Source of the DNA: Streptomyces sp. GSL17-111
GTDB taxonomy: Bacteria; Actinomycetota; Actinomycetes; Streptomycetales; Streptomycetaceae
Assembly (NCBI RefSeq): GCF_037911585.1
Contig: NZ_JBAJNS010000001.1
Span: 1,425,001-1,489,000 of the forward strand
Direction: 5' to 3'
Length of the DNA: 64,000 nt
Position 1 is the first letter of the stretch; each line of letters starts with the position of its first letter. The position numbers and the translations under genes were made by a program. Shown here in pieces: positions 47,126 to 58,800 of this stretch. The notes below the pieces were generated by a model that saw nothing but the letters and a program-made list of their open reading frames with translations, was not told the DNA's origin and did no database searches.

Positions 47126-48943
47126 ATGAGTGCCGTGGAGAACCTTTCGGTGTCCGGCCCGGGTAAGCGGTCGGCGGTGCGGTCGCTGCTGCGGCTGTGG
47201 CCCTATGTACGGCCGGTGCGGGCGCGCTTCGGGACGGCGGCGGCCGTGGCGGTCGTCGCGTCCTGCACCGGTCTGATCGTCCCGCTCGTGCTCAAGTGGA
47301 TCATCGATGGGCCGGTGGCCGCGCGGGACACCGCCGGGGTGTGGTGGGGCGGCGCGTTGCTGCTGGCCGTCGGCGTGGCCGAGGCGGCCCTGTTCGGCCT
47401 GCGGCGCTGGCTCGTGGCCCGGCCGCTCGCCGGGGTCGAGGCGGCGATGCGCGCCGACCTGTACCAGCGTCTGCAGCGCCTGCCGGTCGCCTTCCACGAC
47501 CGCTGGTCCAGCGGCCAGTTGCTGTCGCGGGCCACGGCGGACCTGAACCTGCTGCGGCTGTTCCTCGTGTTCCCGCTGACGTTCCTCCTCGTCAACGGCG
47601 TCACGATCCTGGTCGGCTGCGTGATCCTGCTGGCGCAGGACTGGGTGCTGGGGCTGATCGTGCTGGCTCCGGTGCCGCCGCTGATCGTGCTGTGCACGGT
47701 CTTCAGCCGCCGCTACGCGGGCGCCGCCCGCACGGCGCAGGACCAGGTGGGGGATCTGACGACCGGGGTCGAGGAGTCGGTGCTCGGCATCCGGATCATC
47801 AAGGGTTTCGGCCGGCACCGCAGCCAGGCCCGCGCCTTCCGCGCCCTGTCGGAGCGGCTGATGGGCACGGAGTTGCACAAGGCGCGGCTGCTCGGCGTGG
47901 TGTGGGGGCTGATCCTCGCCGTCCCCGAGCTGGCGCTGGGGACGGCGCTGGTGCTGGGCACGGTGCAGGTGGCGGACGGCGCGCTGTCGGCGGGCACGCT
48001 CGTGGCCTTCCTCTCGACGGCGCTCGCGCTGCGCTGGCCGGTGGAGTCGATCGGGTTCCTGCTGGCGATGAGCAACGAGGCGGCGGGCGCCGCCGACCGG
48101 TACTTCGAGGTCATGGACGAGCCGGTGCCGCCGGAGGCGAGTGGCGCCCATCCCGCCCCCGCCGGTGGGCGCTCCGGGGACGGGCTGCGCTTCGAGGGCG
48201 TGCGGTTCCGCTACCCGGACGCCGATCCCGCCGCGCCGCCGGTGCTGGACGGGGTGGAGCTGCACGTGCGCACCGGGGAGACCGTGGCCCTGGTGGGGGC
48301 GACGGGCTGCGGGAAGACGACGCTGACGGCCCTGGTCCCCCGGCTGCACGAGGTGACGGACGGCCGGATCACCCTCGACGGCGTCGACGTCGCCGCCCTG
48401 CCGCGCGCCGAGGTGCGCGAGCGGGTGGCGGTCGCCTTCGAGGAGCCGACGCTGTTCTCCGCCTCGGTGCGGGAGAACGTCCTGATGGGTGCACCCGGGG
48501 CGGCCGACGAGGAGCTGTGGCGGGCGCTGCGGGTGGCGCAGGCCGACGGGTTCGTGGCCGCGCTGCCCGCCGGGGCGGACACCGAGGTGGGCGAGCAGGG
48601 GCTGAGCCTGTCGGGCGGCCAGCGGCAGCGTCTCGCGCTGGCCCGGGCCGTGGTGGGACGGCCGCGCTTCCTGGTGCTGGACGATCCGCTGTCGGCGCTG
48701 GACGTGCACACCGAGGCGAAGGTGGAGGCGGCGCTGCGGAAGGTGCTGGCGACGACGACGGCGCTGGTGGTGGCCCACCGGCCGTCGACGGTGCTGCTCG
48801 CCGACCGGGTGGCCCTGCTCTCGCGGGGACGGATCGCGGCGGTGGGGACGCACGAGGAACTGCTGGCGGCCAGTGCGGAGTACCGCCGTCTGATGGCCGG
48901 TGACGAGGCCCGGGACGACGTGGCCCGGGAAGGAGCGCTGTGA
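47126..48943 (+). CDS. ABC exporter half-transporter with degenerate ATP site
   Basis: A roughly 605-aa half-transporter: six helices (about residues 20-315), then an ATPase domain. Walker A is GATGCGKTT, the signature is LSLSGGQRQRLALARA, and the H-loop is VAHRPS. Walker B reads FLVLDDPLSALD, with Asp in place of the catalytic Glu. This Glu-to-Asp change marks the degenerate half of heterodimeric exporters such as TM287/288. The next gene, overlapping by 4 bp, supplies a normal Glu. GTG 47120 is an alternative start; no clear ribosome site is present, and TACGAT at 47112 suggests a leaderless transcript. Confidence 0.9.
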   Translation: MSAVENLSVSGPGKRSAVRSLLRLWPYVRPVRARFGTAAAVAVVASCTGLIVPLVLKWIIDGPVAARDTAGVWWGGALLLAVGVAEAALFGLRRWLVARPLAGVEAAMRADLYQRLQRLPVAFHDRWSSGQLLSRATADLNLLRLFLVFPLTFLLVNGVTILVGCVILLAQDWVLGLIVLAPVPPLIVLCTVFSRRYAGAARTAQDQVGDLTTGVEESVLGIRIIKGFGRHRSQARAFRALSERLMGTELHKARLLGVVWGLILAVPELALGTALVLGTVQVADGALSAGTLVAFLSTALALRWPVESIGFLLAMSNEAAGAADRYFEVMDEPVPPEASGAHPAPAGGRSGDGLRFEGVRFRYPDADPAAPPVLDGVELHVRTGETVALVGATGCGKTTLTALVPRLHEVTDGRITLDGVDVAALPRAEVRERVAVAFEEPTLFSASVRENVLMGAPGAADEELWRALRVAQADGFVAALPAGADTEVGEQGLSLSGGQRQRLALARAVVGRPRFLVLDDPLSALDVHTEAKVEAALRKVLATTTALVVAHRPSTVLLADRVALLSRGRIAAVGTHEELLAASAEYRRLMAGDEARDDVAREGAL

Positions 48944-50799
48944 CGACGGTTTCGACGAGCACGCCCCCGAGCGGACCCGAGGGGCCCCCGGAGGCGAAGG
49001 CGCCCGAGCCCGACCCGTTCGACCGGGACGTGCTTCCGGCCCCCGAGAACGCCGCGCGCACGCTGCTGCGTTCGCTGCTCGGGCCGCACCGGGCGCGGGT
49101 GGTCGTCGCCGCGCTCCTGCTGCTGACCCAGCAGGCGGCCGTCCAGGGCGGGCCGCTGCTCGTGGCGTTCGCGATCGACGACGCCGTGCCCGCGCTGCGC
49201 GAGGGCAGCAACGGCCCGCTGGTCGCGGTGGCCGTCGGGTACGCGGTGTGCGCGCTGGCGGCGGGCGGCCTCCAGTACGCGTTCATCGGGGCGTCGGCGC
49301 GGATCAACCAGTCGGTGCTGCTGGAGCTGCGCGAACGCATCTACCGGCACGCGCAGGTGCTGAGCGTGGACTTCCACGACCGCTACACCTCCGGGCGGCT
49401 CATCTCGCGGGCCACGACGGACGTCGAGGCGTTGCGGGAGCTGCTGAACGAGGGGCTGCGGGAGCTGCTGGGCGTCTTCGTCTCGGTGGCCTACATCGGC
49501 GTGCTGCTGCTCTACCTGGACCTCGGTCTGGGGGCGGCGGCCTTCGCGTCGTTCGTGCCGCTGTATCTGCTGGTGCGCAACTTCCAGCTGCGTTCGGTGC
49601 GGGTGTACCGCAAGCGGTCGACGGCGATCGCGGGCGTCATCGTGAAGTTCGCGGAGACGCTGAACGGCATCCGCCCGGTGAAGTCCTTCCGGCGGGAGCG
49701 GGCGAACGACGCGGTGTTCCGGCGGCTCAACGAGGACCACCTGCGGACCAACGGCGACGCGATCCTGGAGATGGCGCGCTACGTCGTCTGCTCCCGGCTG
49801 ACGGCGAACGTCGCCATCGCAGCGATCGTGGTGTGGGGCGCGTACCGGGTCGCGGACGGGACGCTGGCCCTCGGTGCGCTCGCGGCGGCGGCCCTGTACG
49901 TCCGCCGGCTGTACGACCCGATCGACCGGCTGGGCATGTTCCTGAACTCCTACCAGGCGGCGGCGGCCTCGCTGGAGAAGATCGCCGGTCTGCTGGCCCA
50001 GACGCCGGGCGTGCCCGAGCCCGTGCGTCCGCGCGGGCTGCCCGAGGCGCGGGGCGCGGGCCCGGGCCGGGCGGTGGTGTTCGAGGGGGTCAGCTTCGGC
50101 TACCGGACGGGCGGCGAGATCCTGCCCGTCTTCGACCTGACGATCCCGGCCGGTCAGACGGTGGCCGTGGTGGGCGCGACGGGAGCGGGCAAGTCGACGC
50201 TGGCCAAGCTGCTGGCCCGCTTCTACGACCCGACGGCCGGGCGGGTGCTGCTGGACGGCACGGACCTGCGGGACCTGTCGGTGCGCGAACTGCGCCGGGG
50301 CGTGGTGATGGTGACGCAGGAGGCGTTCCTGTTCTCCGGCACGGTCGCGGAGAACATCGCGCTGGGACGGCCGGACGCGACGCGCGCGGAGATCGAGCAG
50401 GCGGCCAGGGCCATCGGCGCGCACGAGTTCATCGCGGAGCTGCCGGAGGGGTACGACACGGACGTGCGCAAGCGCGGCGGTCGGATCTCGGCGGGCCAGC
50501 GGCAGCTGGTGTCGTTCGCACGCGCCCTGCTGGCGGACCCGGCGGTGCTGATCCTCGACGAGGCGACGTCGTCGCTGGACGTGCCCGGGGAACAGGCGGT
50601 GCAGCGGGCGATGCACACGGTGCTCGGCGACCGGACGGCCGTCGTCATCGCGCACCGGCTCTCCACGGTGGAGGTCGCGGACCGGGTGCTGGTGATGGCG
50701 GACGGCCGGATCGTCGAGGACGGCACGCCGACTCAGCTCCTCTCGGGCGGCGGCCGGTTCGCGCAGCTGCACGAGGCGTGGCGGGACAGTCTGACCTGA
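48940..50799 (+). CDS. ABC exporter half-transporter, catalytic partner
   Basis: A 619-aa half-transporter. The first 45 residues are Pro/acidic; six helices follow, then the ATPase domain with Walker A GATGAGKST, signature ISAGQRQLVSFARA (Ala in place of the usual Gly), Walker B VLILDEATSSLD with the catalytic Glu, and VIAHRLS. Its altered signature would face the degenerate Walker B of the upstream partner, while the partner's normal signature faces this active site, exactly as expected for an asymmetric heterodimer. The substrate is unknown; multidrug or lipid export is usual. Confidence 0.92.
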   Translation: MTTVSTSTPPSGPEGPPEAKAPEPDPFDRDVLPAPENAARTLLRSLLGPHRARVVVAALLLLTQQAAVQGGPLLVAFAIDDAVPALREGSNGPLVAVAVGYAVCALAAGGLQYAFIGASARINQSVLLELRERIYRHAQVLSVDFHDRYTSGRLISRATTDVEALRELLNEGLRELLGVFVSVAYIGVLLLYLDLGLGAAAFASFVPLYLLVRNFQLRSVRVYRKRSTAIAGVIVKFAETLNGIRPVKSFRRERANDAVFRRLNEDHLRTNGDAILEMARYVVCSRLTANVAIAAIVVWGAYRVADGTLALGALAAAALYVRRLYDPIDRLGMFLNSYQAAAASLEKIAGLLAQTPGVPEPVRPRGLPEARGAGPGRAVVFEGVSFGYRTGGEILPVFDLTIPAGQTVAVVGATGAGKSTLAKLLARFYDPTAGRVLLDGTDLRDLSVRELRRGVVMVTQEAFLFSGTVAENIALGRPDATRAEIEQAARAIGAHEFIAELPEGYDTDVRKRGGRISAGQRQLVSFARALLADPAVLILDEATSSLDVPGEQAVQRAMHTVLGDRTAVVIAHRLSTVEVADRVLVMADGRIVEDGTPTQLLSGGGRFAQLHEAWRDSLT

Positions 50800-50821
50800 G
50801 GGACGCCCCACCTCCGGGCCG

Positions 50822-51625
50822 TCAGCAGAGGGCCCGCCCGGCCGCCTCCCGGATCGCGGCGGCCAGGGCCCGGGGCGCCGTCCGGTGGGCGGTGTGCCCG
50901 TGCCCGGCCAGGGTGACGACGCGGGCGTCCGGCAGGGCGGCCGCCAGGTCGGCCAGGCGGTCGCGCAGCCGGGCCGGGCTGCGGTCACCCTCCACCAGCG
51001 TGGTCGGCACGTCGAGTCGCCGGAAGCGCTCGACGCCCGTCCCCAGGGCGTCGAGCGCCGCGATGTCGGCGAGCCCGGCCGCGAGTCCCGGCCTCGGCGA
51101 CATCGGCCTGCGCACCGCCGCGAGCAGCCGCTCGACCCGCTCCGCCGGCTCCTGGGCGATGTCCCGCAGGTGGATGCGCAGGGCCTGTTCGGGTTCCCCG
51201 GCGGCCAGGGCCGCACGGGCGCGGCGGGCCGCCTCCCCTCCCACGAGCGCCCGGGTGGGCAGCGGCGGTTCGTAGAGGACCAGACCCGCCGCGACGCCCG
51301 GTGACCGCAACGCGGTCTCCAGCGCGGCGACCGCGCCCGAGGAGTGCCCGACGAGGACGAGGGGCCCGGTCAGCAGCCGGGCGATCGCGAGGACGTCCGC
51401 CGCCTCCACCGCCATGGAGTGCGTCGCCGGAGCGTTCGCGCCGGGGGCGTAGAGGCGGCGGGCGATCCGGACCACCCGGAAGTGGCCGGTCAGCGCGGGG
51501 AGGACGGCGTCCCAGGAGGCGGGGCTCTCGCCACCGCCGTGCACGAGGAGCAGCGTCGGCCCCCGGCCGTCGTCGAGCGCGGTGAGCGGCGTTCCGTCGG
51601 CGGACGTCGTGCGGAGTTCGGCCAT
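50822..51625 (-). CDS. Alpha/beta hydrolase
   Basis: A 267-aa hydrolase. The oxyanion segment is LLLVHGGGESPASWDAVL, the nucleophile elbow is LVGHSSGAV with the catalytic Ser, and the C-terminal LAGHGHTAHRTAP holds the catalytic His. The start is ATG 51625; an upstream ATG at 51664 would add 13 residues. The substrate is unknown. It lies on the opposite strand to the exporter pair and downstream of glgP on the same strand, separated from it by a strong hairpin. Confidence 0.85.
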   Translation of the reverse strand: MAELRTTSADGTPLTALDDGRGPTLLLVHGGGESPASWDAVLPALTGHFRVVRIARRLYAPGANAPATHSMAVEAADVLAIARLLTGPLVLVGHSSGAVAALETALRSPGVAAGLVLYEPPLPTRALVGGEAARRARAALAAGEPEQALRIHLRDIAQEPAERVERLLAAVRRPMSPRPGLAAGLADIAALDALGTGVERFRRLDVPTTLVEGDRSPARLRDRLADLAAALPDARVVTLAGHGHTAHRTAPRALAAAIREAAGRALC

Positions 51626-51654
51626 GCGCACCAGTGTGCGGCGCGGCCCGCCGG

Positions 51655-51690
51655 AGCCGTCCACCGGCCGTCCTCGGCCGGTGGACGGCT
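51655..51690 (-). terminator. Terminator of glgP
   Basis: A perfect 16-bp stem, AGCCGTCCACCGGCCG and its complement, with a TCCT loop, 5 bp past the glgP stop. It is the strongest hairpin in the window. Confidence 0.85.
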
Positions 51691-51695
51691 TGGCG

Positions 51696-54245
51696 TCAGC
51701 GCATCAGGACGCCGGACTCGGCGGAGGCGGCGGAGGCGGGCGGGAGCGCCGCCAGGCCGAGCTCCGTGGGCCCGGCGAGGAGCGGGTGCGTGGGCAGGAC
51801 GCGGACGGTGTAGCCGAACGGTCCCGTCCGGTCGAGGGCCAGCTCCCCCTCGTAGAGCCGGCTGCCGCCGAGGTCGGGGCGTCCGGCCGGCTTGAGGACG
51901 ACGGTCTCGGGGTCGGTGATGGTGTCGTTGTGGTCCACCCGGCCGGTCACGGCCTGCACCTCCACCTCCCCCGGCTCCAGCCCGCCGAGGGTGACGCGGA
52001 CGCGGAGGGTGAGGCAGCCGCCCAGTTCGAGGGAGTCGGACGCGGGCCCGGCGGCCTCGACGTGGTCGACGCGCACCTGCGGCCACTCGGTGCGCACGCG
52101 GTCCTTCCACGCCGCGAGCCCCGCCGAGGCGCTGGGCTCGGCCGCCGGGTCCAGCGCGCGGTGCGCGTGGGCGGCGGGCGCGTAGAGCCGCTGCGTGTAG
52201 TCGCGGACCATCCGCTCGGCCAGCACCTTCGGGCCGAGCCGGGTGAGCGTCCGGCGGATCATCTCCAGCCAGCGGTCGGGGTGGTCGTAGAAGCAGGGGG
52301 TGACCTGCTCCTCCAGAACGGAGTAGAGCGCGGCGGCCTCGATGGCGTCCCGGCGGTCGGGGTCGGCTCCGGGGCCGTCGGCGGTGGGGATGGTCCAGCC
52401 GAAGTCCGGCTCGTACCACTCGTCCCACCAGCCGTCGAGCACGGAGAGGTTGAGGCCGCCGTTGAGCGCGGACTTCATGCCGCTGGTGCCGCACGCCTCC
52501 AGCGGACGCAGCGGGTTGTTGAGCCAGACGTCGCAGCCCGGGTAGAGCTTCTGCGCCATGGCCATGCCGTAGTCGGGCAGGAAGACGATCCGGTGGCGCA
52601 CCCGGACGTCGTCGGCGAAGCGCACGAGTTCCTGGATGAGCCGCTTGCCGCCGTCGTCGGCCGGGTGCGCCTTGCCGGCGACGACGAGCTGGACGGGCCG
52701 GTCAGGGTCGAGGAGCAGGTTCCGCAGCCGGTCGCGGTCGCGCAGCATGAGGGTGAGGCGCTTGTAGGAGGGGACGCGCCGGGCGAAGCCCAGGGTGAGG
52801 ACGTCGGGATCGAGGACGTGGTCGATCCAGCCCAGCTCGGCTCGGGCGGCGCCGCGTTCGCGCCACGCGTCGTGGAGCCGCCGGCGCACCTCCTCGACGA
52901 GCTGTTCGCGCAGCGTGCGGCGCAGGTCCCACAGCTCGCCGTCGGAGAGCCTCGGCGCCCGGTCGGTGACCTCGGGGGCGACCCAGGTGGGGGCGTGGAC
53001 GCCGTTGGTGATGGAGGTGATGGGCACCTCGGCGGCGTCGAACCCGGGCCACAGCCCGGCGAACATCTGCCGGCTGACGTCCCCGTGCAGGGTGGAGACG
53101 CCGTTGGCCCGCTGGGCGAGCCGCAGCCCCATCAGGGCCATGTTGAACAGCTCGGGGTCGCCGCCGGGGGCGGTCTCGGTGCCGAGGGCCAGGACGTCGG
53201 CCGGTTCGACGCCGGGGAGTTCGCCGTCGTCGCCGAAGTAGCGCGCGACGAGGTCGCGGTCGAAGCGGTCGATGCCCGCCGGGACGGGGGTGTGGGTGGT
53301 GAAGACGGTCCCGGCGCGGACGGCCTCCAGCGCGGCGTCGAACGGCAGGCCCGCGTCGCTCAGCTCGCGGATGCGTTCGAGGCCGAGGAACCCGGCGTGG
53401 CCCTCGTTGGTGTGGAAGACCTCCGGCTCCGGGTGCCCGGTCAGGCGGCAGTAGGCCCGCACCGCGCGGACGCCGCCGATGCCGAGGAGCATCTCCTGGA
53501 GCAGCCGCTGCTCCCGGCCGCCCCCGTAGAGGCGGTCGGTGACGTCGCGTTCGCCGGGCGCGTTGTCCTCGACGTCGGAGTCGAGCAGCAGCAGCGGGAC
53601 GCGGCCGACGCGGGCCAGCCAGACGTGGGCGTGCAGCGCCCGGCCGCCGGGGAGGGTGAGGACGACGTCGACGGGCGCGCCGTCCGGTTCGCGCAGCAGC
53701 TCCAGGGGCAGCTCGTCGGGGTCGAGCACCGGGTAGCTCTCCTGCTGCCAGCCGTCGCGGGAGAGGGACTGCCGGAAGTAGCCGTGCCGGTAGAGCAGTC
53801 CGACGCCGACGAGGGGGGCGCCGAGGTCGCTGGCCGCCTTCAGGTGGTCCCCGGCGAGGATGCCGAGGCCGCCGGAGTACTGGGGCAGCGCGGCGGTGAT
53901 GCCGAACTCGGGCGAGAAGTAGGCAATGGCGGCGGGCAGCTCGTCGTCGGCGCTCTGGTACCAGCGCGGCTCGGTCAGGTAGTCGTTCAGATCGCCTGCG
54001 CCCAGTTTGAGCCGCCGCAGGAAGCGGCGGTCCTGGGCGAGTTCCGCGAGCCGGCCGGCCGACACGGACCCGAGGAGCCGCAGCGGGTCGCCGCCGGCCG
54101 CCCGCCAGCCCTCCGGATCGGCGTACCGGAACAGCTCGCGGGTCTCGGGGTGCCAGGACCAGCGCAGGTTGCGCGCCAGGTCGCCGAGGGGTCGTAGGGA
54201 CTCGGGAAGGACGGGACGTACGGAGAAACGACGAATGGCCTTCAC
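51696..54245 (-). CDS. glgP: Alpha-glucan (glycogen/maltodextrin) phosphorylase
   Basis: An 849-aa GT35 enzyme that uses phosphate to release glucose 1-phosphate from alpha-glucan. The N-terminal DUF3417-type domain (RNLRWSWHPETRELF) is typical of the actinobacterial form. The PLP Lys lies in EACGTSGMKSALNGGLNL, and GFARRVPSYKRLTL and VAGKAHPADDGGKRLI are family segments. The C-terminal about 150 residues form an extra beta-domain. The start is GTG 54245 (VKAIRRF), 8 codons after the first in-frame start. It is divergent from glgE, so one promoter region may control glucan breakdown and synthesis. Confidence 0.93.
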   Translation of the reverse strand: MKAIRRFSVRPVLPESLRPLGDLARNLRWSWHPETRELFRYADPEGWRAAGGDPLRLLGSVSAGRLAELAQDRRFLRRLKLGAGDLNDYLTEPRWYQSADDELPAAIAYFSPEFGITAALPQYSGGLGILAGDHLKAASDLGAPLVGVGLLYRHGYFRQSLSRDGWQQESYPVLDPDELPLELLREPDGAPVDVVLTLPGGRALHAHVWLARVGRVPLLLLDSDVEDNAPGERDVTDRLYGGGREQRLLQEMLLGIGGVRAVRAYCRLTGHPEPEVFHTNEGHAGFLGLERIRELSDAGLPFDAALEAVRAGTVFTTHTPVPAGIDRFDRDLVARYFGDDGELPGVEPADVLALGTETAPGGDPELFNMALMGLRLAQRANGVSTLHGDVSRQMFAGLWPGFDAAEVPITSITNGVHAPTWVAPEVTDRAPRLSDGELWDLRRTLREQLVEEVRRRLHDAWRERGAARAELGWIDHVLDPDVLTLGFARRVPSYKRLTLMLRDRDRLRNLLLDPDRPVQLVVAGKAHPADDGGKRLIQELVRFADDVRVRHRIVFLPDYGMAMAQKLYPGCDVWLNNPLRPLEACGTSGMKSALNGGLNLSVLDGWWDEWYEPDFGWTIPTADGPGADPDRRDAIEAAALYSVLEEQVTPCFYDHPDRWLEMIRRTLTRLGPKVLAERMVRDYTQRLYAPAAHAHRALDPAAEPSASAGLAAWKDRVRTEWPQVRVDHVEAAGPASDSLELGGCLTLRVRVTLGGLEPGEVEVQAVTGRVDHNDTITDPETVVLKPAGRPDLGGSRLYEGELALDRTGPFGYTVRVLPTHPLLAGPTELGLAALPPASAASAESGVLMR

Positions 54246-54743
54246 GGTTCGACCGTAGCCGGGCGGCACGGGGGATCGCGCGGGCGCGCGGGCGTTTGCG
54301 CGCCGAGTCCACCCGTCTCACGCCCTGTCTGCGCCCCGTGTGCGCCGGTCGCACACCCGAAGACGCCCCGGTGCGCCGTCCGTGGCGGCCGGGGTGGCTG
54401 TGGTGGCCGCGGGGGGTGCCGAGCCCGCCGCCCGGCCGCGAAACGCCCGGCCACACCGGCCACCCGAAAGGACGCGGGGGCCGTCCGGGCGGCGGGCGGG
54501 GGCGTTCCCCCGACCGGAGGACGCCGCTGATCACGCTCAGTTGGCGCATACCTACGAGTAGTTCACCTTTTCGGGGTAAGCGAGGGGAACGGGTGGGCAG
54601 GTAATCCACCTGCGCGACGAGACCCCCGGCCGAGTGAACGCGGACAGGAGCGGTCATGCCCGCACGGCCTCCTGGACCCGCAAAGCGGATACAAAGTACG
54701 AACGCCCTCTTTGCTCCCGATATCGACCACAGGTGAGAGCCCC
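54246..54743. other. Divergent promoter region of glgP and glgE
   Basis: About 500 bp without a gene. The left 300 bp is very GC-rich; the right part (54530-54740) is richer in A/T. It contains one PHO-like unit, GTTCACC, at 54561-54567, and the inverted repeat GCAGGT-N5-ACCTGC near 54597-54613. Promoters for both directions are expected here. Confidence 0.5.
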
Positions 54744-56775
54744 ATGATCGGTCGCATTCCCGTCCTGGACGTCCAACCGCTTGTCGAGTGCGGGCGCCGG
54801 CCCGCGAAGGCGGTGGTCGGCGAGACTTTCCAGGTGTCCGCCACCGTCTTCCGGGAGGGGCACGACGCGGTGGCCGCCAACGTCGTCCTGCGCGACCCGA
54901 CCGGGCGGGGCGGCCCGTACACGCCGATGCGCGAGCTGGCCCCCGGCACCGACCGCTGGGGTGCGGAGGTGACGCCGGACGCCGAGGGCCGCTGGACGTT
55001 CGTGGTGGAGGCGTGGAGCGACCCCGTCGGTACGTGGCTGCACCACGCCGGCGTCAAGGTGCCCGCGCGGGTCGACGTCGAGCTGACCTTCGCCGAAGGG
55101 GCCCAGCTGCTGGAGAAGGCGGCGGCCGAGGTGCCCAAGAGCGAGGGCCGGGCCGTCGTGCTGGACGTCGTGGACGCCCTGCGCAACACCGCGCTCAGCG
55201 ACGCGCGACGGCTCGCCGCCGCCCAGCACGAGGAGCTGGCCGAGGTGCTGCGACGGCACCCGCTGCGGGAGCTGGTCACCGCCTCGCGGTCGATGCCGGT
55301 GCAGGTGGAGCGGCGCCGGGCGCTCGTCGGCTCCTGGTACGAGCTCTTCCCCCGCTCCGAGGGCGCCGTCGTCGGTCCCGACGGCGAGCCGCAGCGCTCC
55401 GGGACGCTGCGCACCGCCGCGGAACGGCTCCCGGCCGTGGCCGCGATGGGCTTCGACGTCGTGTACCTGCCGCCCATCCATCCCATCGGGTCCTCCTACC
55501 GCAAGGGACGCAACAACACCCTGGAGCCCGGCCCGCGCGACGTGGGCTCGCCGTGGGCCATCGGCTCCGCCGAGGGCGGGCACGACGCCATCCACCCCGA
55601 CCTCGGCACCTTCGCCGACTTCGCCCACTTCGTGGAGACGGCGCGGGACCTGCGCATGGAGGTCGCCCTGGACTTCGCGCTCCAGGCCTCCCCGGACCAC
55701 CCGTGGGTCACCGAACATCCCGAGTGGTTCCGCAAACGGGCCGACGGCACCATCGCCCACGCCGAGAACCCGCCGAAGAAGTACCAGGACATCTACCCGA
55801 TCCACTTCGACAACGGCCTCAAGGCCTACCGGGGCCTGGTGAACGAGACGCAGCGGGTGCTGCGCTTCTGGATGGAACAGGGCGTGCGCATCTTCCGCGT
55901 CGACAACCCGCACACCAAGCCCGTGCGCTTCTGGGAGAAGGTGATCACCGAGATCAACCGCACCGACCCGGACGTCATCTTCCTCGCCGAGGCGTTCACC
56001 CGTCCCGCCATGATGCGGGCGCTCGCCCAGATCGGCTTCCAGCAGTCGTACACCTACTTCACCTGGCGCAACGACAAACGCGAGCTGACGGAGTACCTGA
56101 CGGAGCTGTCGCAGGAGACGGCCGCCTACATGCGGCCCAACCTCTTCGTCAACACGCCCGACATCCTGCACGCGTACCTCCAGCACGGCGGGCGCGCGGC
56201 CTTCGAGGTGCGGGCGGTGCTCGCGGCCACCCTCTCCCCCACCTGGGGGGTCTACGCGGGCTACGAGCTGTGCGAGAGCACGGCGGTGAAGGAGGGCAGC
56301 GAGGAGTACCTGAACTCGGAGAAGTACGAGCTGCGCCCCCGCGACTGGGCGGCCGCCGAACGGGAAGGACGCTCGATCACGCCGCTGATCACGACACTGA
56401 ACCGGCTGCGCCGCCGGCACCCGGCGCTGCAGCAGCTCCGCTCGCTGCACTTCCACCGGACGAACAACGACCAGATCATCGCCTACTCCAAGCGCAGCAT
56501 CGAGCCCTACGCCGACTCAGTGCTGGTCGTGGTGAACCTCGATCCGTACCACACCCACGAAGCGACCGTGTCGTTGGATATGGGGAAGCTCGGGCTGACC
56601 GCCGCTCAGGAACGCGGCGCCGAGCTCTTCCCGGTGCGCGACGAGCTCACCGGCGAGACCTACCACTGGGGCAGGGACAACTACGTGCGGCTGGAGCCTG
56701 GACGACCCGGTTCACCGGCACCCGCGCACGTCCTGACCCTGCGACCGTCCTCACCGACCGGAGGGTCACCCAACG

Positions 56776-56789
<14 letters not shown>
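54744..56789 (+). CDS. glgE: Maltosyltransferase GlgE
   Basis: A 681-aa GH13_3 enzyme that transfers maltosyl units from alpha-maltose 1-phosphate to growing glucan. It has an N-terminal beta-domain, then a barrel with [20 protein letters not shown], the nucleophile Asp in [13 protein letters not shown], the acid Glu in FLAEAFTRP and the third Asp in [12 protein letters not shown]. These match GlgE rather than an ordinary amylase. ATG 54744 fits the family N-terminus [10 protein letters not shown]. It leads the glgE-treS-mak-glgB operon and overlaps treS by 14 bp. Confidence 0.96.
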
Positions 56790-58599
<1,810 letters not shown>

Positions 58600-58621
58600 C
58601 GGCGCGACAGGTGCACCCCCA

Positions 58622-58653
58622 GGGCGGCCCGGCGGGTTTCCCCCGGGCCGCCC
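58622..58653 (+). terminator. Hairpin between treS and mak
   Basis: A perfect 11-bp stem, GGGCGGCCCGG / CCGGGCCGCCC, with a 10-nt loop, 22 bp after treS. It may partly terminate the glgE-treS transcript; the 200-bp gap may hold a separate mak promoter. Confidence 0.55.
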
Positions 58654-58800
58654 CGGGCACATGGAGAAGGACCTGTGCGGCCCGGCACTCCGCTCCGCCG
58701 CACGGTCGATCTCCCCTCAACACGTCCCGCACAGCCGGACACACCCTGCCGCAAACCGGGACACTTCGCGTACGTTTCGTGTGCCCGGGGGAAGGACGTC

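Noticed and set aside
45431..48853. An 1140-residue reverse-strand frame
   Set aside because: It crosses several genes on the other strand, is extremely rich in Arg, Pro and His, and has no motifs; it is a GC-bias artefact.
51582..54197. Long forward frame opposite glgP
   Set aside because: Antisense of a motif-rich phosphorylase gene; Gly/Val/Ala-rich with no domain.
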